Positions 1 to 12,388 of a DNA stretch of 64,000 bases are shown here, piece by piece (within the stretch, counting starts at the first letter, position 1; each line of letters opens with the position of its first letter). Both the position numbers and the translations under genes were made by a program. The DNA is taken from NCBI GenBank assembly GCA_028673005.1, contig CM054117.1:31344561-31408560 (forward strand), read 5' to 3'. Below the pieces are notes generated by a model, which made no database searches, was not told the origin of the DNA, and saw only the letters and a program-made list of their open reading frames with translations. The stretch is from Tanypteryx hageni. Its lineage: Eukaryota; Arthropoda; Insecta; Odonata; Petaluridae.

Positions 1-917
1 TATCGACGCGGAAAGTTTTTTTTTCATGTTTGCCAATATCCTTAAAGTTGTTGCTTTATCCCGAGTTAAGCTGATGCGCTTTTTTCATCCGTTCAAGTGT
101 TTTTAATTGCGGGGTTGTTGGGGTTTGGATGCGTAGGAAACCCATTTTTACTATCATACATAAGGTTTTCTGAGAAAAATAACGGAGTTAAATACTAGCT
201 ACAAACTATGAGCTAGGATTTAAAGTTGAAAATTCAGTACCCTCAGCGCATTGAAGAAGTTAAATGGTGTCGATACGGATTTCGATTTCTAAATAACTAA
301 CATCGGGGTATGTGTATTTAATTTATTTGTGTTTTAAACTAATGTTACAAGAGCTACTTCTTGATTTCAGAGGTGTTCTAATCGAGTTACTCGTGGCTGT
401 CCGCGGGAAAGCCTATAAAAAGTAATTATAGATTTTCAGTTTGTAACTTATTTTTATCGGCAATGCTAAAGGTAGCATCACAGCAATTAATTGCACGCAG
501 TATTCGTATTGGTAATTTATTTTATCATAATTTAAGAGCATACGGATGCCATTTTGTGTCGTACTAATATCTTTAGTGTAAAATTGATTAATTTCAACGA
601 AAAAGATGTAACGAAGTTATATCGCCGCCGCTTGTTGTCGTACGATAGTTTGCAGTACGCATTGGTTTTTTCATAGCTAGCCCTTAGCCCACGCAGTTTG
701 TTTAGTTTTATCGTCCCATATAGTAAAGAAAATATCGCATCTAAAGCCTCGTCTGCCGAGTGTCGTTTGGCGTTCACCGCGGTAAAACATGCGTGTCCAA
801 GCAGTCGCGGAATGGCGTCGTCGTCGTCGCCGGGGCCAAGTGGGAAGTTAACTCGCTTTTAGATCGTGTCGCAAGTGAGTCGGAAGAAAAAGAGCGAGAA
901 TTAATGCAGTCACCCCG
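1..917. other. Unassigned AT-rich DNA
   Basis: No recognisable gene, RNA or transposon end is seen. Short open frames of about 80 codons occur on both strands but have no recognisable domain, are not supported by any splice-site arrangement I can see, and are of the length expected by chance. The stretch becomes CpG-rich from about 770 onward. Confidence 0.6.
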
Positions 918-1410
918 TCGAGACCTCCTCCTCCCTGCCCTCTGCCCCGTAACCGGGCACCTCCCGTCCCCGAGTCCTTTTGTTAGGATCCCGGCACCTC
1001 CTTCCGCTCCGTCTTTCCTCCCCTCCCCCCCTCGCTCCATCCCACGCTCACACCACCTCTGTCCGCCTCCGACCTCCACCACCTCCTCCCACACCGCTTC
1101 CTTTCTCTCCTCCCCCTCCTCCACCACTCTCTCTACCTCTCTGCATAGCTCTCCTTCACCTTCGACCTTCTCAACCTCTCACACCCGCCTTCCTAAACGT
1201 CTCTTGTGAGCTCCACCTCATCCCTCACCTCTTCATCCCCTCGCCTCACCCCCTTTTTCTCTCTCACCCCATCCCTCCGGCTCAACTCGTCTATCCTCTC
1301 TCTCTATTCCCCCTTCCATTTTCCTTGTCAGCGTGGTTGTCATCTCGTCCTCTTTACCCTTCTAACCCTCTCCTCTGCCAGCCTCTTTCCCCGCCTCCCA
1401 TTCCGTTGTG
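918..1410 (+). repeat. Pyrimidine-rich (C/T) low-complexity block
   Basis: The + strand is dominated by C and T with short CTCC and CCTC runs and only scattered purines. Several overlapping open frames run through it in different registers. They encode Pro/Ser/Leu-rich sequence of the kind that pyrimidine-only codons must give, so I treat them as non-coding. It is the first of a series of strand-asymmetric blocks in this window. Confidence 0.7.
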
Positions 1411-2301
1411 TGCGAGCGATGTACGTGTGTGGCCCTTGTGAGATGAGGTAGGCAGAGCGTCATTCAGTGTAACCATTGAGCACTAAATCGTTCGTCGGAC
1501 TGGCCTCCGGGATTTCCACTTGCCGTGCGGTCCTATCTCCCGCCTGTCTCGTCCTTCCAATTTGTATGTAATAGCCCTGCCTCCAGCCTCAAATGAAAAT
1601 TAAAATGTTCGACTTGTAGAAAATTCGAATAAAAGAAGTTGAGTTTTATTGAGTATCTTCTTCGAATAATAGAAGTTATTGAATCAGTGGCTGCATAATA
1701 TATAGATATATTTACCACTCTACGTTACCTACTCGTATTTTGGGCTCCGTAATCGAAGGTTTGTTTTGGCGTCCATTTTATTCAAGGAGCAGGTTTCAAA
1801 ATGGTGGACAGTCGGATGTCTGCGAGGGTGGGAGACGCGGAACAAAATCCCGCCGCGTTCGTGGACGTCCGCGTTCTGCTTTTTCGAAGTTCAAATACGC
1901 TGGTTCGCCTCCTTCGGTGACCATGTGCGTGCCTACAGAAGGACGTTAAGCTCGAATGATCAATCAATGAGTGAAGGGTGACGTAAGCTCGTTGGCAAAT
2001 TTAAATAATGTGCCGGAGAGGAGAGTGGGCTTGGAAGAGAGTTTTAGCCGCTCGATTACGGGCGCCGTGCTTGTTTGTATCCGTGTAGAACGTCTCCCTC
2101 AATATTTTTCCTGCACGGGACATCGCCCTCCGTTTAGAGCCCGCCTCTCTCTCTTGGTCAGTATTTTAGCGAGCGACTAATATCCTGTTTTGGCGAAGCG
2201 TGATGGTCATTTTGCGAATCGTAGGACTAGAAAACTCGGTCGTACCTTCTGCAGGAAAGAGAATATAATTTAAGCCCGAGATAATTCGGGATTGATTAAA
2301 T
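1411..2301. other. Unassigned sequence
   Basis: Nothing identifiable. Overlapping 60-70 codon open frames at about 1740-2180 run in more than one register through CpG-rich DNA and show no domain. Confidence 0.5.
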
Positions 2302-2644
2302 CAGGGATCGGCAACCTACAGTCCGCGGGCCGTATGCGGCCCTGGGAACGCTTAATGCGGCACGCGAATATCTATGATGAAAAAGTGATTCGTAAAATTT
2401 AACTCGAGCAATTTCGTATCTTTTCATTGAAATTACGATCTCAAAACTTTTTCTGATGAAGTTTTAACGCTAGTAAATTATTTAGACTTTATTTTCACTC
2501 CTGTGGGACCATAGAATCTCTAGGTAACTTTCGATGTAAACGCTAACCCATGCGGCCTAAGCTCTCGTGGCTTAGAATGCGGCCTCCCGAAGCATTCTCA
2601 GCTATTAATGTGGCCCACCCTGCAGAAAAGGTTTCCGACACCTG
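2302..2644. mobile_element. Non-autonomous hAT-like element (family A, copy 1)
   Basis: The 343-bp element starts CAGGGATCGGCAACCT and ends AGGTTTCCGACACCTG, an imperfect 16-bp terminal inverted repeat. Flanking 8-mers GATTAAAT (2294-2301) and GTGCAAAT (2645-2652) match at 5 of 8, consistent with a decayed hAT target duplication. It shares its ends and an internal block (GTTTTAACGCTAGTAAATTA plus flanking bases) with the element at 39367-39706, in the same orientation. It also carries several GCGGCC-type motifs near both ends. There is no transposase coding capacity, so it must have been mobilised in trans. Superfamily assignment rests on the CAG...CTG ends and on the 8-bp duplication of its sister copy. 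Confidence 0.88.
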
Positions 2645-3780
2645 GTGCAAATAAATATGGTGGATTTTTCTATAGTTAACTCGGCAGAATAAGAGCTGGA
2701 GATTAGTCGGCCAAACATTTGGTTATAGAAGAGTACAAACCACAGTATTACTTTCTCCGTTTTGGCTTCTTTTTGAGCCGTTCAGCGTTGTTATACAGGC
2801 TATTTTCGGAGTCCTTTTTAGTTCTGCGGGTGTCATCCGCAAATCGGTATAAATTGGTGGAAGGGATTGTTGGCGCTTTGTTCTTCCATTTGTGCGGTCG
2901 GTAACTCGTCGTCGTTCGGTTTTTTTTCTAACGACGTTCTTCTCGTAGCTCCTCGGTTGTCGCGTTATTCGCAATAATTCAAACTGCCGCGACTACTCAA
3001 TTTAACCTGATATTTGGAAACGTGTTTAATAAAACCTTTACTTTCTCCCTCGCGTCTTCTTGTTTTTTCCCTCCCTCTGTCCGAAAGATAAATCACGCCG
3101 TCACACCGTCTAATGTTTTCATCCACGTGCCGCAAACGCACGCTACAAAGATTTAAATTGACGTTTTTCATCGTCGTCAGAAGCACATAGAATATCATTT
3201 GTCAGGCGTCAACGCGTTTTACCGTAATCTTGGCTATGAATCGCGCGGCAATTAATTAGAACGGCTATTTTCGTTGACGCGCTCGCCAGCTATCTCAAAC
3301 GCATTGTGACGTGTTCCAAACACTGATTCATCCCACGACGTTTCCATAATACTCTCGTTAGCTCCCTTAACTCTGGCGCCGGTCCAAAATCGTCCGCGGC
3401 AAATCTTATCGATTAAATTAATTAATGAACTCGGATTCGTTTTTCCGGATCGTTTAAGAGGGGAAAATTGCATCCTTATGAGTCACAGGACATCCTTATT
3501 TACTCCGCCCATATGCGCCCCCATTCCATCCTCCTCCCCTCTTCCGCAAGCCTTCGGCCGGCCAGAGGGTATCGCACGGAGGTTTTTTGCAAAAAAATGT
3601 TTGGGCGTTTGCCACGCCGTCGGCGGCTCGACTTGGCCCGTCCGCGGAAAAGGCCAGTCTGCCTTCTTTTTTTTTGTTCCTCAGCCGTCGTCAACCTTAT
3701 GACTCATTTCTGTTTTTCTTCAATTTTTTCGCGTTCCTCACGCGCGAGCAGGCCGCGGGCAGACGTCTCTCGGCGTCTTT
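2645..3780. other. Unassigned sequence
   Basis: No gene or repeat recognised. Open frames on both strands between 3250 and 3800 overlap each other and have no domain signature. The sequence turns pyrimidine-rich toward its right edge. Confidence 0.5.
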
Positions 3781-4331
3781 CCCCCCTCTCGCACGGCTAG
3801 GCTCCGACGCCAAAGCCGTCACCTCCCTCCCGCTCTCGCTTTTTCCTCCTCTCATGCTCCATTTTCATCCTCTCTCCGCCTCCTTCCGTCTTTCCTCTTT
3901 CATCCTCTTATCTCGCCTTCCCTTTCCATTCCCATCCAACGGAGCACTTTACTCTTCCCTCTTATCCTCCCAAAAGGGAGTTGGGGTGAAAGGAGGAAGG
4001 GGGATGGGGACTGTTGGTGGATCTGGTCTGACCCTCCTCTTCTCCTTCCATTTCTCCGCTCTCTCTCACCGCTATAATCCTCTCTCTCTCTCTTCCCATC
4101 CCCTTTCCAATTCCATCTCCCTGCAAACCTCACGCTCTCCTGCTCCGCCATACCCCTTTTCCTCTCTCTCTCTCATCCTCTTCCCCACTCCGCATACACT
4201 GCAGTCCTCCCCTCTCCCGGACCTGCTGATTTATTAGGGTTGGTGGCTCTTGAGGGGAAAAGAGAGGCTGCTTCACTGCAACCCTCTTCCTTTCCCTATC
4301 GCTTTTCTCTCTCTCTCTCTCTCTCTCTCTC
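3781..4331 (+). repeat. Pyrimidine-rich block ending in a (CT)n microsatellite
   Basis: C/T-dominated sequence with repeated CTCTCT and CCTC motifs ends in an uninterrupted (CT)n run of roughly 28 bases at about 4304-4331. A short purine-rich insert lies near 3970-4020. A 216-codon open frame through it is Ser/Leu/Pro-rich and overlapped by open frames in other registers, which marks it as compositional. Confidence 0.75.
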
Positions 4332-4530
4332 GGTCGGCTGAGAGAGTGGGAAATGGAGTGTGGGAGGGGAAAGGGAGGTTAAAGGAGAGGAGGACTTGGT
4401 GGGGAAGAGAGGAAATGAGGGGAGGGGAATATTTTCTGGCGGGCCCGAGGGGATGGGAGGGAGATGGAGGAGGGTGCACGGCGGGGGAGGGAGGCGGAGA
4501 AAAGATGGAGCGGGGGCGGGGGAAAAAACA
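4332..4530 (-). repeat. Purine-rich block opposite the preceding pyrimidine tract
   Basis: Immediately after the (CT)n run the + strand switches to G/A-rich sequence (GGGAGGGG and GGAGAGGAGG motifs). The juxtaposed pyrimidine and purine arms could fold back on each other imperfectly. A gene is not indicated. Confidence 0.7.
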
Positions 4531-6078
4531 AACCTAAGCGGGAGAGATGGTAGCTTCGGTATGGGGAAAGGAGAGCGAACGAGTTTTCGAATGCGTGGTG
4601 TGTGAGAGAGAGACTATAGCGGTTCTTTTTATTTATTTATTTATTTATTAACGTTTATACTTAAAGGGAGCGTAGCGCGGGACAAATGGTTTGTGATTTG
4701 TGTGCGTGTTTTCGCGATGGTCGTCGGGTTTGGGCAAGGGAGTTGCGACACGTGAGGTGTTTTATTCGTTTTTTATTCCGGGTGTTGAATTCTTTCGGTT
4801 ATTAATGTGGAAGCGTTTTAAGAGTTGTTTTTTGTGAGGTTCCGGTGATAGAATTTCGAAGAATTTGCGAGCGTTCTTGGAAGGAAGGGAAATTTGACTT
4901 CATTTCCGAAAATAGTGCAGGAGGATGTATGATTATAAATCCCGCTATTCCTCGCCCCTGGGCTCTTTGAGCATTTCTGGTTCGCGTGGCGGTCGGCGAT
5001 AATTTTTCTCTGCCTTTGTCTCGGAACCTGAATTCGGAGGTTTAAATTTAATAGGTGGAATTGTATTCATCCCCTCATTACACGGTAGTTCAAATAATCA
5101 TTAGGCATTATTCGGACAGTGGCCTGTAGTTCCTGTTGAAAGGGGCATTACGCACCGTGTATAAAGGTCATGAGTTTGGCTCTTCTTGGAGCGTGACTTG
5201 AAAAAACCCGAGATTTTATCGTCCTTTGCATTGCCACGAGGTTCCGACAAAATATATAAAATTCCGGAATAGGAATCGGAGGGATAGTAATTCATGCATT
5301 CGTTCGAGTTTCTATTTCGTTTGTGAATTTATCGGGGGGAAAAGTAGCCTTGTTTCACTACCTCGGAATCCTTTCTCTTATTTCTCGTAAATTTCCCCGT
5401 GCAAGAAGAAATTTTTCATGGGGATTTGGCAAAGGCTCTCGACGGAAGTGCGCTAGTTCTTCACCGGGTGCAAACATCCCGCGATCAGCTCGACTACGCT
5501 ACCGCGCGTGGCGGAGTGTATAATTTTTAATGTCGTGTTGTGCTTGGCTGCTTTTCGTGCAACTGCTCGACGCCAGCCGAGGTCAATAAGAGACGCGAGT
5601 TTCGCGGATTGAGAAATTCCCGCGCTGCCGTTTCCCGACGAAATATCCGAATCGAAGTAATAACAGTTCGTGCTCCCCAGGAAAAGACGCAATAAATGAC
5701 GAATTCTAGCATTCTAATTTGGTGTTAATGTCATTTGCAAGTCGACAGGAACCTCGGTTATATAATTTAATTTGCTGATCTAAGGAATTGAAAGTCAGCG
5801 AATTCACGTCGTTTTTAGAAATGGGGATATATCATCGGAAGTGGTTTTGCTAGGGCTACGCTTTATCACACCATCGAGAATTCGTAATAAATTCAACACA
5901 TGCTTTTGAAACTATTTATCTTCTCCGTATTCATAATTTGCCCGCCTTTTGTGTCCTTATCTGATAGTGATTAATTCAGAGTGAGCTGTCTTGCTGAAAG
6001 TAAGACAAGGCAGAAATTCCGGTCTGAGACGATTATACTCGGTAATTGGCGGAAATTTTATTTTTGCGTGTTACTGCC
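4531..6078. other. Unassigned sequence with a short TTTA tandem run
   Basis: A TTTA microsatellite lies at about 4628-4648. The rest holds no recognisable gene. Small open frames at 5100-5300 and 5450-5710 have no domain and overlap on opposite strands. Confidence 0.5.
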
Positions 6079-6760
6079 TTACGTCTCCCTAGCGTGTTTG
6101 TCTTTGTTGGCATACCGAAGACTCCGTTGTGTGATGCAGCAAGTAAGGTTCGCGTGAAACGCCAATTCGCAACAGATGACTAAATGCCTCGGTAAGCCTG
6201 CCGGATCGATTCTAATACGTGGCGTGGGCAGCGTAATTACTAAGGGACCGCGCTTCCATTTCGTGGCGGTGTAATTTTCTCGGATACGCACGGAATTCTC
6301 GCACTCCGCCAACCGTGAAAGGCGTTTCGTCGTCGTGACTCTGGAAGGTAGACTCTCTCTCTTTCCTCGTATGAAGCATTCACGTCCGCCCTCCAATTTT
6401 TCCCTTTTTTTATTCGGCGACCAAAGTTGGGTGGCCCGCCGTAGGATGGGTCGACTCGCTCGAATTCTCGTTGGGGATTCGCTCTCTCCGTGTCGACCGA
6501 GCTGCATCGCGTGCGGCGAATACCCTTCCCGCGTACCACTTGGGGAGCACTTTGCGATGGATGGCACCCGGCGAGCGCCTCCCCATTACCCACCCGTTTC
6601 CCCCTCCCCCCTGCTCTCCCTGCGGGGGAGAAATGAACCCCTTCCGTCCTCTTCCCCCTCGTGCCGTCCTTCGCCCCCGCGCCGGCGCGATCCCTCCGCC
6701 CAAAACTCATCCCACTCGATCGGAGGATGCCGAAAGATGGGTGGACATTTTATGCGTCAG
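6079..6760. other. CpG-rich, stop-poor block
   Basis: Long open frames overlap here on both strands (6079-6567 and 6240-6710 on minus; 6335-6796 and 6471-6785 on plus). This is typical of CpG-rich DNA in which TAA, TAG and TGA are rare, rather than of a gene. None of the translations has a recognisable domain. The block could be a CpG-island-like promoter or first-exon region, but I see no TATA, initiator or splice arrangement that decides this. Confidence 0.4.
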
Positions 6761-9700
6761 AAAAGAAGAGAATGTGTTAATGTGATCGTATCTTAAGAAA
6801 CGTAATAAACCGGAGAAGTTGGCTCCAAGCCCGCTTTTCGCAGAGAACGTACGGTAGGACTTGGTAATTTTTTTTTGTTTGAGAAGTCTTTTCTCGGTCT
6901 CGGGAAAAAGGCCGTATTTATGCGCGGTGCCGCGTTTATATCTTTTTTCGGGATTCTCCCGTTTTATGCGGCTGCTGCCGAAATGCTTGTACGGCAGTAA
7001 ACTAAAAGTCGGAGTCTTTGCGAATGGTCTTGTGGCGGTTAGTGTGTTTGGATGGATCGCATCCTTTGAAAGAGAGGGTGTCGGGATAGACTCTCGCGTT
7101 TAAATATATTTTTATTGGATTAATTTGTGCTGAGGTCGGTATTTATTTGTATCGCTAAAAGGTTTTCCCTTCCATACAATGCGTTGAGTAAATAAATATT
7201 TTAATTTTCCAGTGGTGGTTTGTCGTTTTTAATTAGATCCTCAATATAATAACACGGCAATGGAGTACATTTTAATTGATTATTTATAAAATTTCACTAA
7301 TATTATGTCTCGATAAAATTTTTTAAGTTTAAAGGAATGTTAATAATGTTCCTGGAAGCTATTTTTAGTACTTCATAGTGTTCTTTTTAGGGCAATTTTA
7401 AAATCTTTCTTTTCCCCATCTGCAGAATGTAACGCTCATAAAAATTACAGTTTTTATCGGAAATAAAAAATTAAGTTGATAAACCGTGTCCCTTTTACTG
7501 TGAAAATGTTTACAAGAGCTTGGAATCTCGGTAATGTGTTTGTGTTTATGTCATCTTCGACGACGGAAGCCGAGAGAGAGAGCGCCACCGACATGGGTTC
7601 GTGTATTTTCGTTTGTTTGTGTTTTCCTCCATCCGAGGCTTCCGTACCACTCCGACTACAGTTGGACCACTCGCCATATGCCTTATCTTCTTCTCGCTTT
7701 AACCTCCATTCCCGCCCACATTCGTGCCTTACCTCGTAAAGATGTCGTTCCTTATCTCACTTGTTTTACCACCGACGCTTATGAGAGCACTGCGAAGTAC
7801 GTCCGATTGTCCCTACATTAATATTACCTTTATTGCCTACTAGACTCGGCGTCTTATGGAACTGCCAGTTCTCGCCAAGGAGAGCTCTTTTCTTTTAAAC
7901 TGTAATCAGCTACGTGGTGGTTTTTGGGGGAGGGGGGGGGGGCGAGCGTAAAACTATCAAGGAGTGTCACGATTTGAAATTGGATTGCTTGGAAAGGGAA
8001 AATGCGGTTTCCTGGGGTTCTGTCGTTCGGTTGCAAATTTTGCTAAGTCGCGGATATGGCTTTACGGGATTCCTTTTATATTCCAGCTTTCTTCCAAATT
8101 TGGTGCCGTCCACCAGTGGCGTTTAGCTAGGGTGTTGATTTCCATCATGGTCATTCTCGTAGAAATTTTGTTTCGTTAACCCTTTAATATCTTCCTTTAA
8201 AATTTCGTGAATAGAAATGTTAAATTTCCTAATCTAGTAGATCTTTTTCTCTCTGTTAGACATCTCTTTCACTGCATTATGCTGACGGTTATAGCATTGA
8301 TAAAATCGCTATATCGTCTAAAACGTAACGAACTGGTTGTTTACATATCTGTCTTTTAGAGGTTCCTCGCCGAGTTCATTAGGTTGTACCTTAGCAGTCG
8401 TCTCTCGGCTCTTGGCATGAATCAGACCGTGCAATGGATGTCCTACGATCGTTCGCCTTAGGTGGAATTGTGCACCATACTCAGGTCCTCCAACCATATT
8501 TTTTTTAAATAATCGAATCTTCGAATATAATCGAAAATTAAACCTCAATGTTGGAATCTTTCAAACTCTTATCGTTATTTTTCAGTGAACTTCAAACGTT
8601 ATGCGAACGTTGTCCACTGTTTTAATTAAACCGATGTTTGATTTTGACTCGACACTCAAATAACATGACGATAGCGATAGTAATTCTCGAGTGACTTTTG
8701 TAATCGACATCATTTTTAAAGTTAATTCGTCCGCTGAAGTGCGTGTCTTATCTTTATTGGAAATTCTTCACCGAACCGTAATCGTTCGCGATAAATGGAT
8801 ATATGTCCGTTATCCATTAATTCCATTGTTATTCCCCCTCTCGTCTCGTCGTTTGTCCCGAGGAATTCTCACTTTTGGATGTGTGCATTTGCTTGCGTGG
8901 AACATTCGGTGCGACGGTGCTTGCAGATCGGAAAAGACGAAGATCCCTTTCGGGCATGTCTCGAAGCCAATATTTAAGAGGGATATTCCGTCGGAGAGGA
9001 AAGCTTCTTGAGTGGGAAGACGTGGGAAGCCTTTGGAAGGTGATGAACGGAACGGACTCGCAGCCTATACTTCTCAGTAGATGAAATATGTAAAAAATAA
9101 TGGGTGGTTTAGTTTTGCTGCAAAGTAGCTTCGTGGTAGCGCTGCGAGCCTACATTCTGTCGCTAGACTACCGCTGTCTTGCTCTTTGTATAGCAACCTC
9201 TCTTTTCCTTTATTCCCCTTTGGCTAGCGGGTCGGTCGGGAGGCGCTATCGGTTTGCGCCGGACTGTTGAATATCGGTGTGTCGTGCCTCTCGCTGTTTG
9301 TAAATGGGCACTCTTCCAGTGAATTTATTTCTCGGGAGTTTTTATGGAGGCGCTCTCAGACTGTTGAGATTTCTATAAAAATAGTTCCCTCCTGGGAAAA
9401 GATCTTGTTGTGAAATGTGGCCGTGTAGAAGAAATGGCCTTCTCCTTACCGCCTCCATCCCTTTCGTCGTGGTGGGGGGTTTCGCTCCAAAGCGGTTACT
9501 AGGATGGGTTTGAGGGGAGGGAAGGGGGGAGTGAGGGAACGCGTGTTTGGTGATGGTTACCAGGAGATAATTTAACCTATCAGAGACCCCCCTTGCGCTT
9601 CGCTCTTTTTTCCCCGCACCGGGGAAATCTCGTTTATAAAAGCGGAGTACCTTTACCAGTCTTTTCTGGGGAGATAACACGACATAGAAGTGTCGTCTCT

Positions 9701-10255
9701 TTATCGATCGGTTGATGCGATTGTTTCGATAAATTCGTTGTTTTTTCGTTTCGATTTTACCCCATTTCCTCGTCTTTTAAAACATGTCAGGCGAAATTTT
9801 GCCCCAGATACTATTGAGCGTAGCTTTTTGATCGCCCAATATAGGCGTCGATTTCGGTGCTGGTGTGTTGGTGCTAATTAGGAAGCCCTAGACTTTTTTA
9901 TGGGGGTTGGCCTAATTTTCCCCTAATCTTTACGGGCTCCTTTTTTGCCTCCTATTCTCACCTTCTACTGGCTCCTCTCGACGCCCCTAAAATTCCTCTT
10001 AAAGCCGAGGTCTTTTATTATCCCATTAGCCACTTCGCGTTCAAACGCACCCAAAAAGATGCCGATTAACCAGCTGGCGACGTCGGTTTTATTTTTGAGG
10101 ATTAAAAAGTTTTTTCAGTATTTTTCCTTTACCAAAAAAGTGGCATTTGTAGTTTTTTTCACTCTGTCGACGTGCCTCCGGGAATTTTTCGAGGTGCGCC
10201 CGTTTGCTGTGCCTCGGCTTTCGTTTCTCTCGGCGAAGCGAATGATAAATGCGGT
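6761..10255. other. Unassigned AT-rich sequence with one G-run
   Basis: No gene recognised across this stretch. A G-run interrupted by one A lies at 7926-7942. At 8116 the motif CAGTGGCG resembles a hAT end, but no partner end was found. Open frames at 9342-9680 and 9945-10262 are unrecognisable. Confidence 0.5.
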
Positions 10256-10530
10256 AGTGTGACCAACCGTCCCAAATTTGGAGGGGCAGTCCCTTCCTTT
10301 TGTTGAATGTCCCTCTTCTTGAAAAATCGCGATTTATGTCCCAATTTGTCATTTAAAAACCGCCTCCGAACACCCTCACTGGTCACGCCATGCTATCTTA
10401 TATCAATTAAATCCGTCTATCTATGGATGATCGATCAGTAAGTAAATACGCAACTGTAATATTTCTCTCGTTATACGGGTCACATATTTGAAAATGTCCC
10501 TTTTCAGCCTTTTGAAAGGCTGGTCACCTT
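10256..10530. mobile_element. Possible TIR element with GTGACCA ends
   Basis: The left end reads AGTGTGACCAACC and the right end, reverse-complemented, reads AAGGTGACCAGCC, matching at 10 of 13. The left subterminal region has GTCCC motifs (CCGTCCC and CAGTCCC) and the right end has AGGGACA on its inward strand, which is a further weak symmetry. I do not see a convincing target duplication and there is no transposase. It looks like a decayed non-autonomous DNA transposon of about 275 bp. A chance inverted pair cannot be excluded without a second copy. Confidence 0.4.
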
Positions 10531-10984
10531 AAAATACCTCGCGAAATGTCTACTGGGCAACTTTTTTTATCAGGCAGACATTGCAAATCTTGGGCGAGGG
10601 AAGTTTCTCTCTCTCTCTCTCTATTCCATTCGCCTCCGAAAAGGGAAAGATCAGAACGGATAGGACGGGGTTAAGCGTATACCATTCGTAGACGTGGGCG
10701 ACGGGCGAGGGTTTTCTTTTATCTGTTGCTCTTTCTATATAGTGCGCACCTCCCACGCTCACTCGGAAGTGTGCGATAGAGCGAGAAAGACAGGAACTCA
10801 ACTTTATTTGTCGCACTCGGCGATGGAGACTTTTATAGAGCTCTAAAACTTTTTAATTTCCATTCCAACTCCACCCCTTTCGTTCTCTCGCTGTCTGTCT
10901 CTCCCTCTCTCCCTCGTTTTCGTCTATTTAAATCCTTGCAGTCAATCGCCGCGGGATGCTCCGAAGATTTTTTTAACAAAAGAT
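10531..10984. other. Unassigned sequence
   Basis: A short (CT)n run sits near 10606-10622. Otherwise nothing identifiable. The stretch leads into the large pyrimidine tract. Confidence 0.5.
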
Positions 10985-12388
10985 CTTTTTTCCTCTCTCT
11001 GTCTCCCCCTCTCTCTCCCCTCCTCTATCTCCCCTCCTCTCTCTCCCCTCCTCTATCTTCCCTCCTCTCTCTCCCCTCCTCTCTCTCCCCTCCTCTCTTT
11101 CCCCCCTCTCTCTCCCCTCCTCTCTTTCCCCCATCTCTCTTTCCATCTCTCTCTTCCCCGTCTCTCGTCCCCCCTCTCTCCCCCCTCTCTTCCCATCTCC
11201 CCCCCTTCCCATCTCCCCCCCTTCCCATCTCCCCCCCTTTCACCCCTCTCTTCTCATCTCCCCCCCTCTCACCCCTCTCTTCCCATCTCTCCCCCCACCC
11301 TCTCACCCCTCTCTTCCTCATCTCTCTTCCCCCCTCTCCTTCCCCATATCACCCTCCCCCAATATCCCCTCATCTCCTCCCCCTCTCCCCCCTCTCTTCC
11401 CATCTCTCTTCCCCCCCTATCTCCCCATCTCTCCCCCTTCTCTCTCAACCCTCTCTCTTACCCCTCTTCCCCATCTCTCTTCCCCATCTCTCTTCCCCCC
11501 TCTTTCTCCCTCTCCTTCCCCATCTCCCCCCCCCTATCCCCCACCCACCCACCATCCCCCCCCTATCCCCCCCCTATCCCTCATCCCCCCTATCCCCCCC
11601 CTATCCCTCATCCCCCCTATCCCCCATCCCCCCATCCCATCTATCCCCCATCTCCCCCATCCCCTCTCCCCCCCTCTCCTCCCCTCCCCACCCTCTCCTA
11701 CCCCCCTCCCCACCCTCTCCTCCCCCCTCCCCACCCTCTCCTCCCCCCCTCCCCACCCTCTCCTCCCCCCTCTCCTCCTCCCCTCTCCACCCTCTCCTCC
11801 CCTCTCCTCTCCCCCCGCTCTCCTCTCCCCCCGCTCTCCCCCTCTCTTCCCCTCCCCCCTCTCTCTTCCCCTCCCCCCTCTCTCTTCCCCTCCCCCCTCT
11901 CTCTTCCCCTCCCCCCTCTCTCTTCCCCTCCCCCCTCTCTCTTCCCCTCCCCCCTCTCTCTTCCCCTCCCCCCTCTCTCTTCCCCTCCCCCCTCTCTCTT
12001 CCCCTCCCCCTCTCTTCCCCTCCCCCTCTCTTCCCCTCCCCCCTCTCTTCCCCCCTCTCTCTCCCCCCCCCCTCTCTCTCCCCCCTCTCTCTCCCCCTCT
12101 CTCTCCCCCACCCTCTCTCTCTCCCCCTCTCTCTCTCTCCCCACTCTCTCTCCCCCCACTCTCTCCCCCTCTCTCTCCCCCCCTCTCTCTCCCCCTCTCT
12201 CTCCCCCCTCTCTCTCCCCCCCTCTCTCTCCCCCCTTCTCTCTCCCCCTCTCTCTCCCCCACCCTCTCTCTCTCCCCCTCTCTCTCTCTCCCCACTCTCT
12301 CTCTCCCCACTCTCTCTCCCCCCACTCTCTCCCCCCTCTCTCTCTCCCCCTCTATCTCCCCCACCCTCTCTCTCTCTCTCTCCCTCGT
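10985..12388 (+). repeat. 1.4-kb near-pure polypyrimidine tract
   Basis: About 1400 bases of almost uninterrupted C and T on the + strand, with isolated A residues and very few G. It is built from imperfect CTCTCTCC and CCCCCTCTCT units. Open frames of up to 490 codons (plus) and 306 codons (minus) cross it. They encode only Ser/Pro/Leu or Arg/Glu/Gly strings, so they are by-products of composition. Homopurine/homopyrimidine DNA of this length can adopt triplex (H-DNA) structures and commonly causes polymerase pausing and assembly errors. The exact length here should be treated with care. Confidence 0.95.
11846..11997 (+). repeat. 19-bp tandem array, 8 units
   Basis: Eight consecutive near-identical copies of CTTCCCCTCCCCCCTCTCT occupy 152 bp inside the large pyrimidine tract, followed by shorter degenerate units. 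The homogeneity contrasts with the irregular flanks and suggests recent local amplification by slippage or unequal exchange. Confidence 0.85.

Noticed and set aside
8116..8136. CAGTGGCGTTTAGCTAGGG as a hAT left end
   Set aside because: No inverted partner or 8-bp duplication was found nearby.
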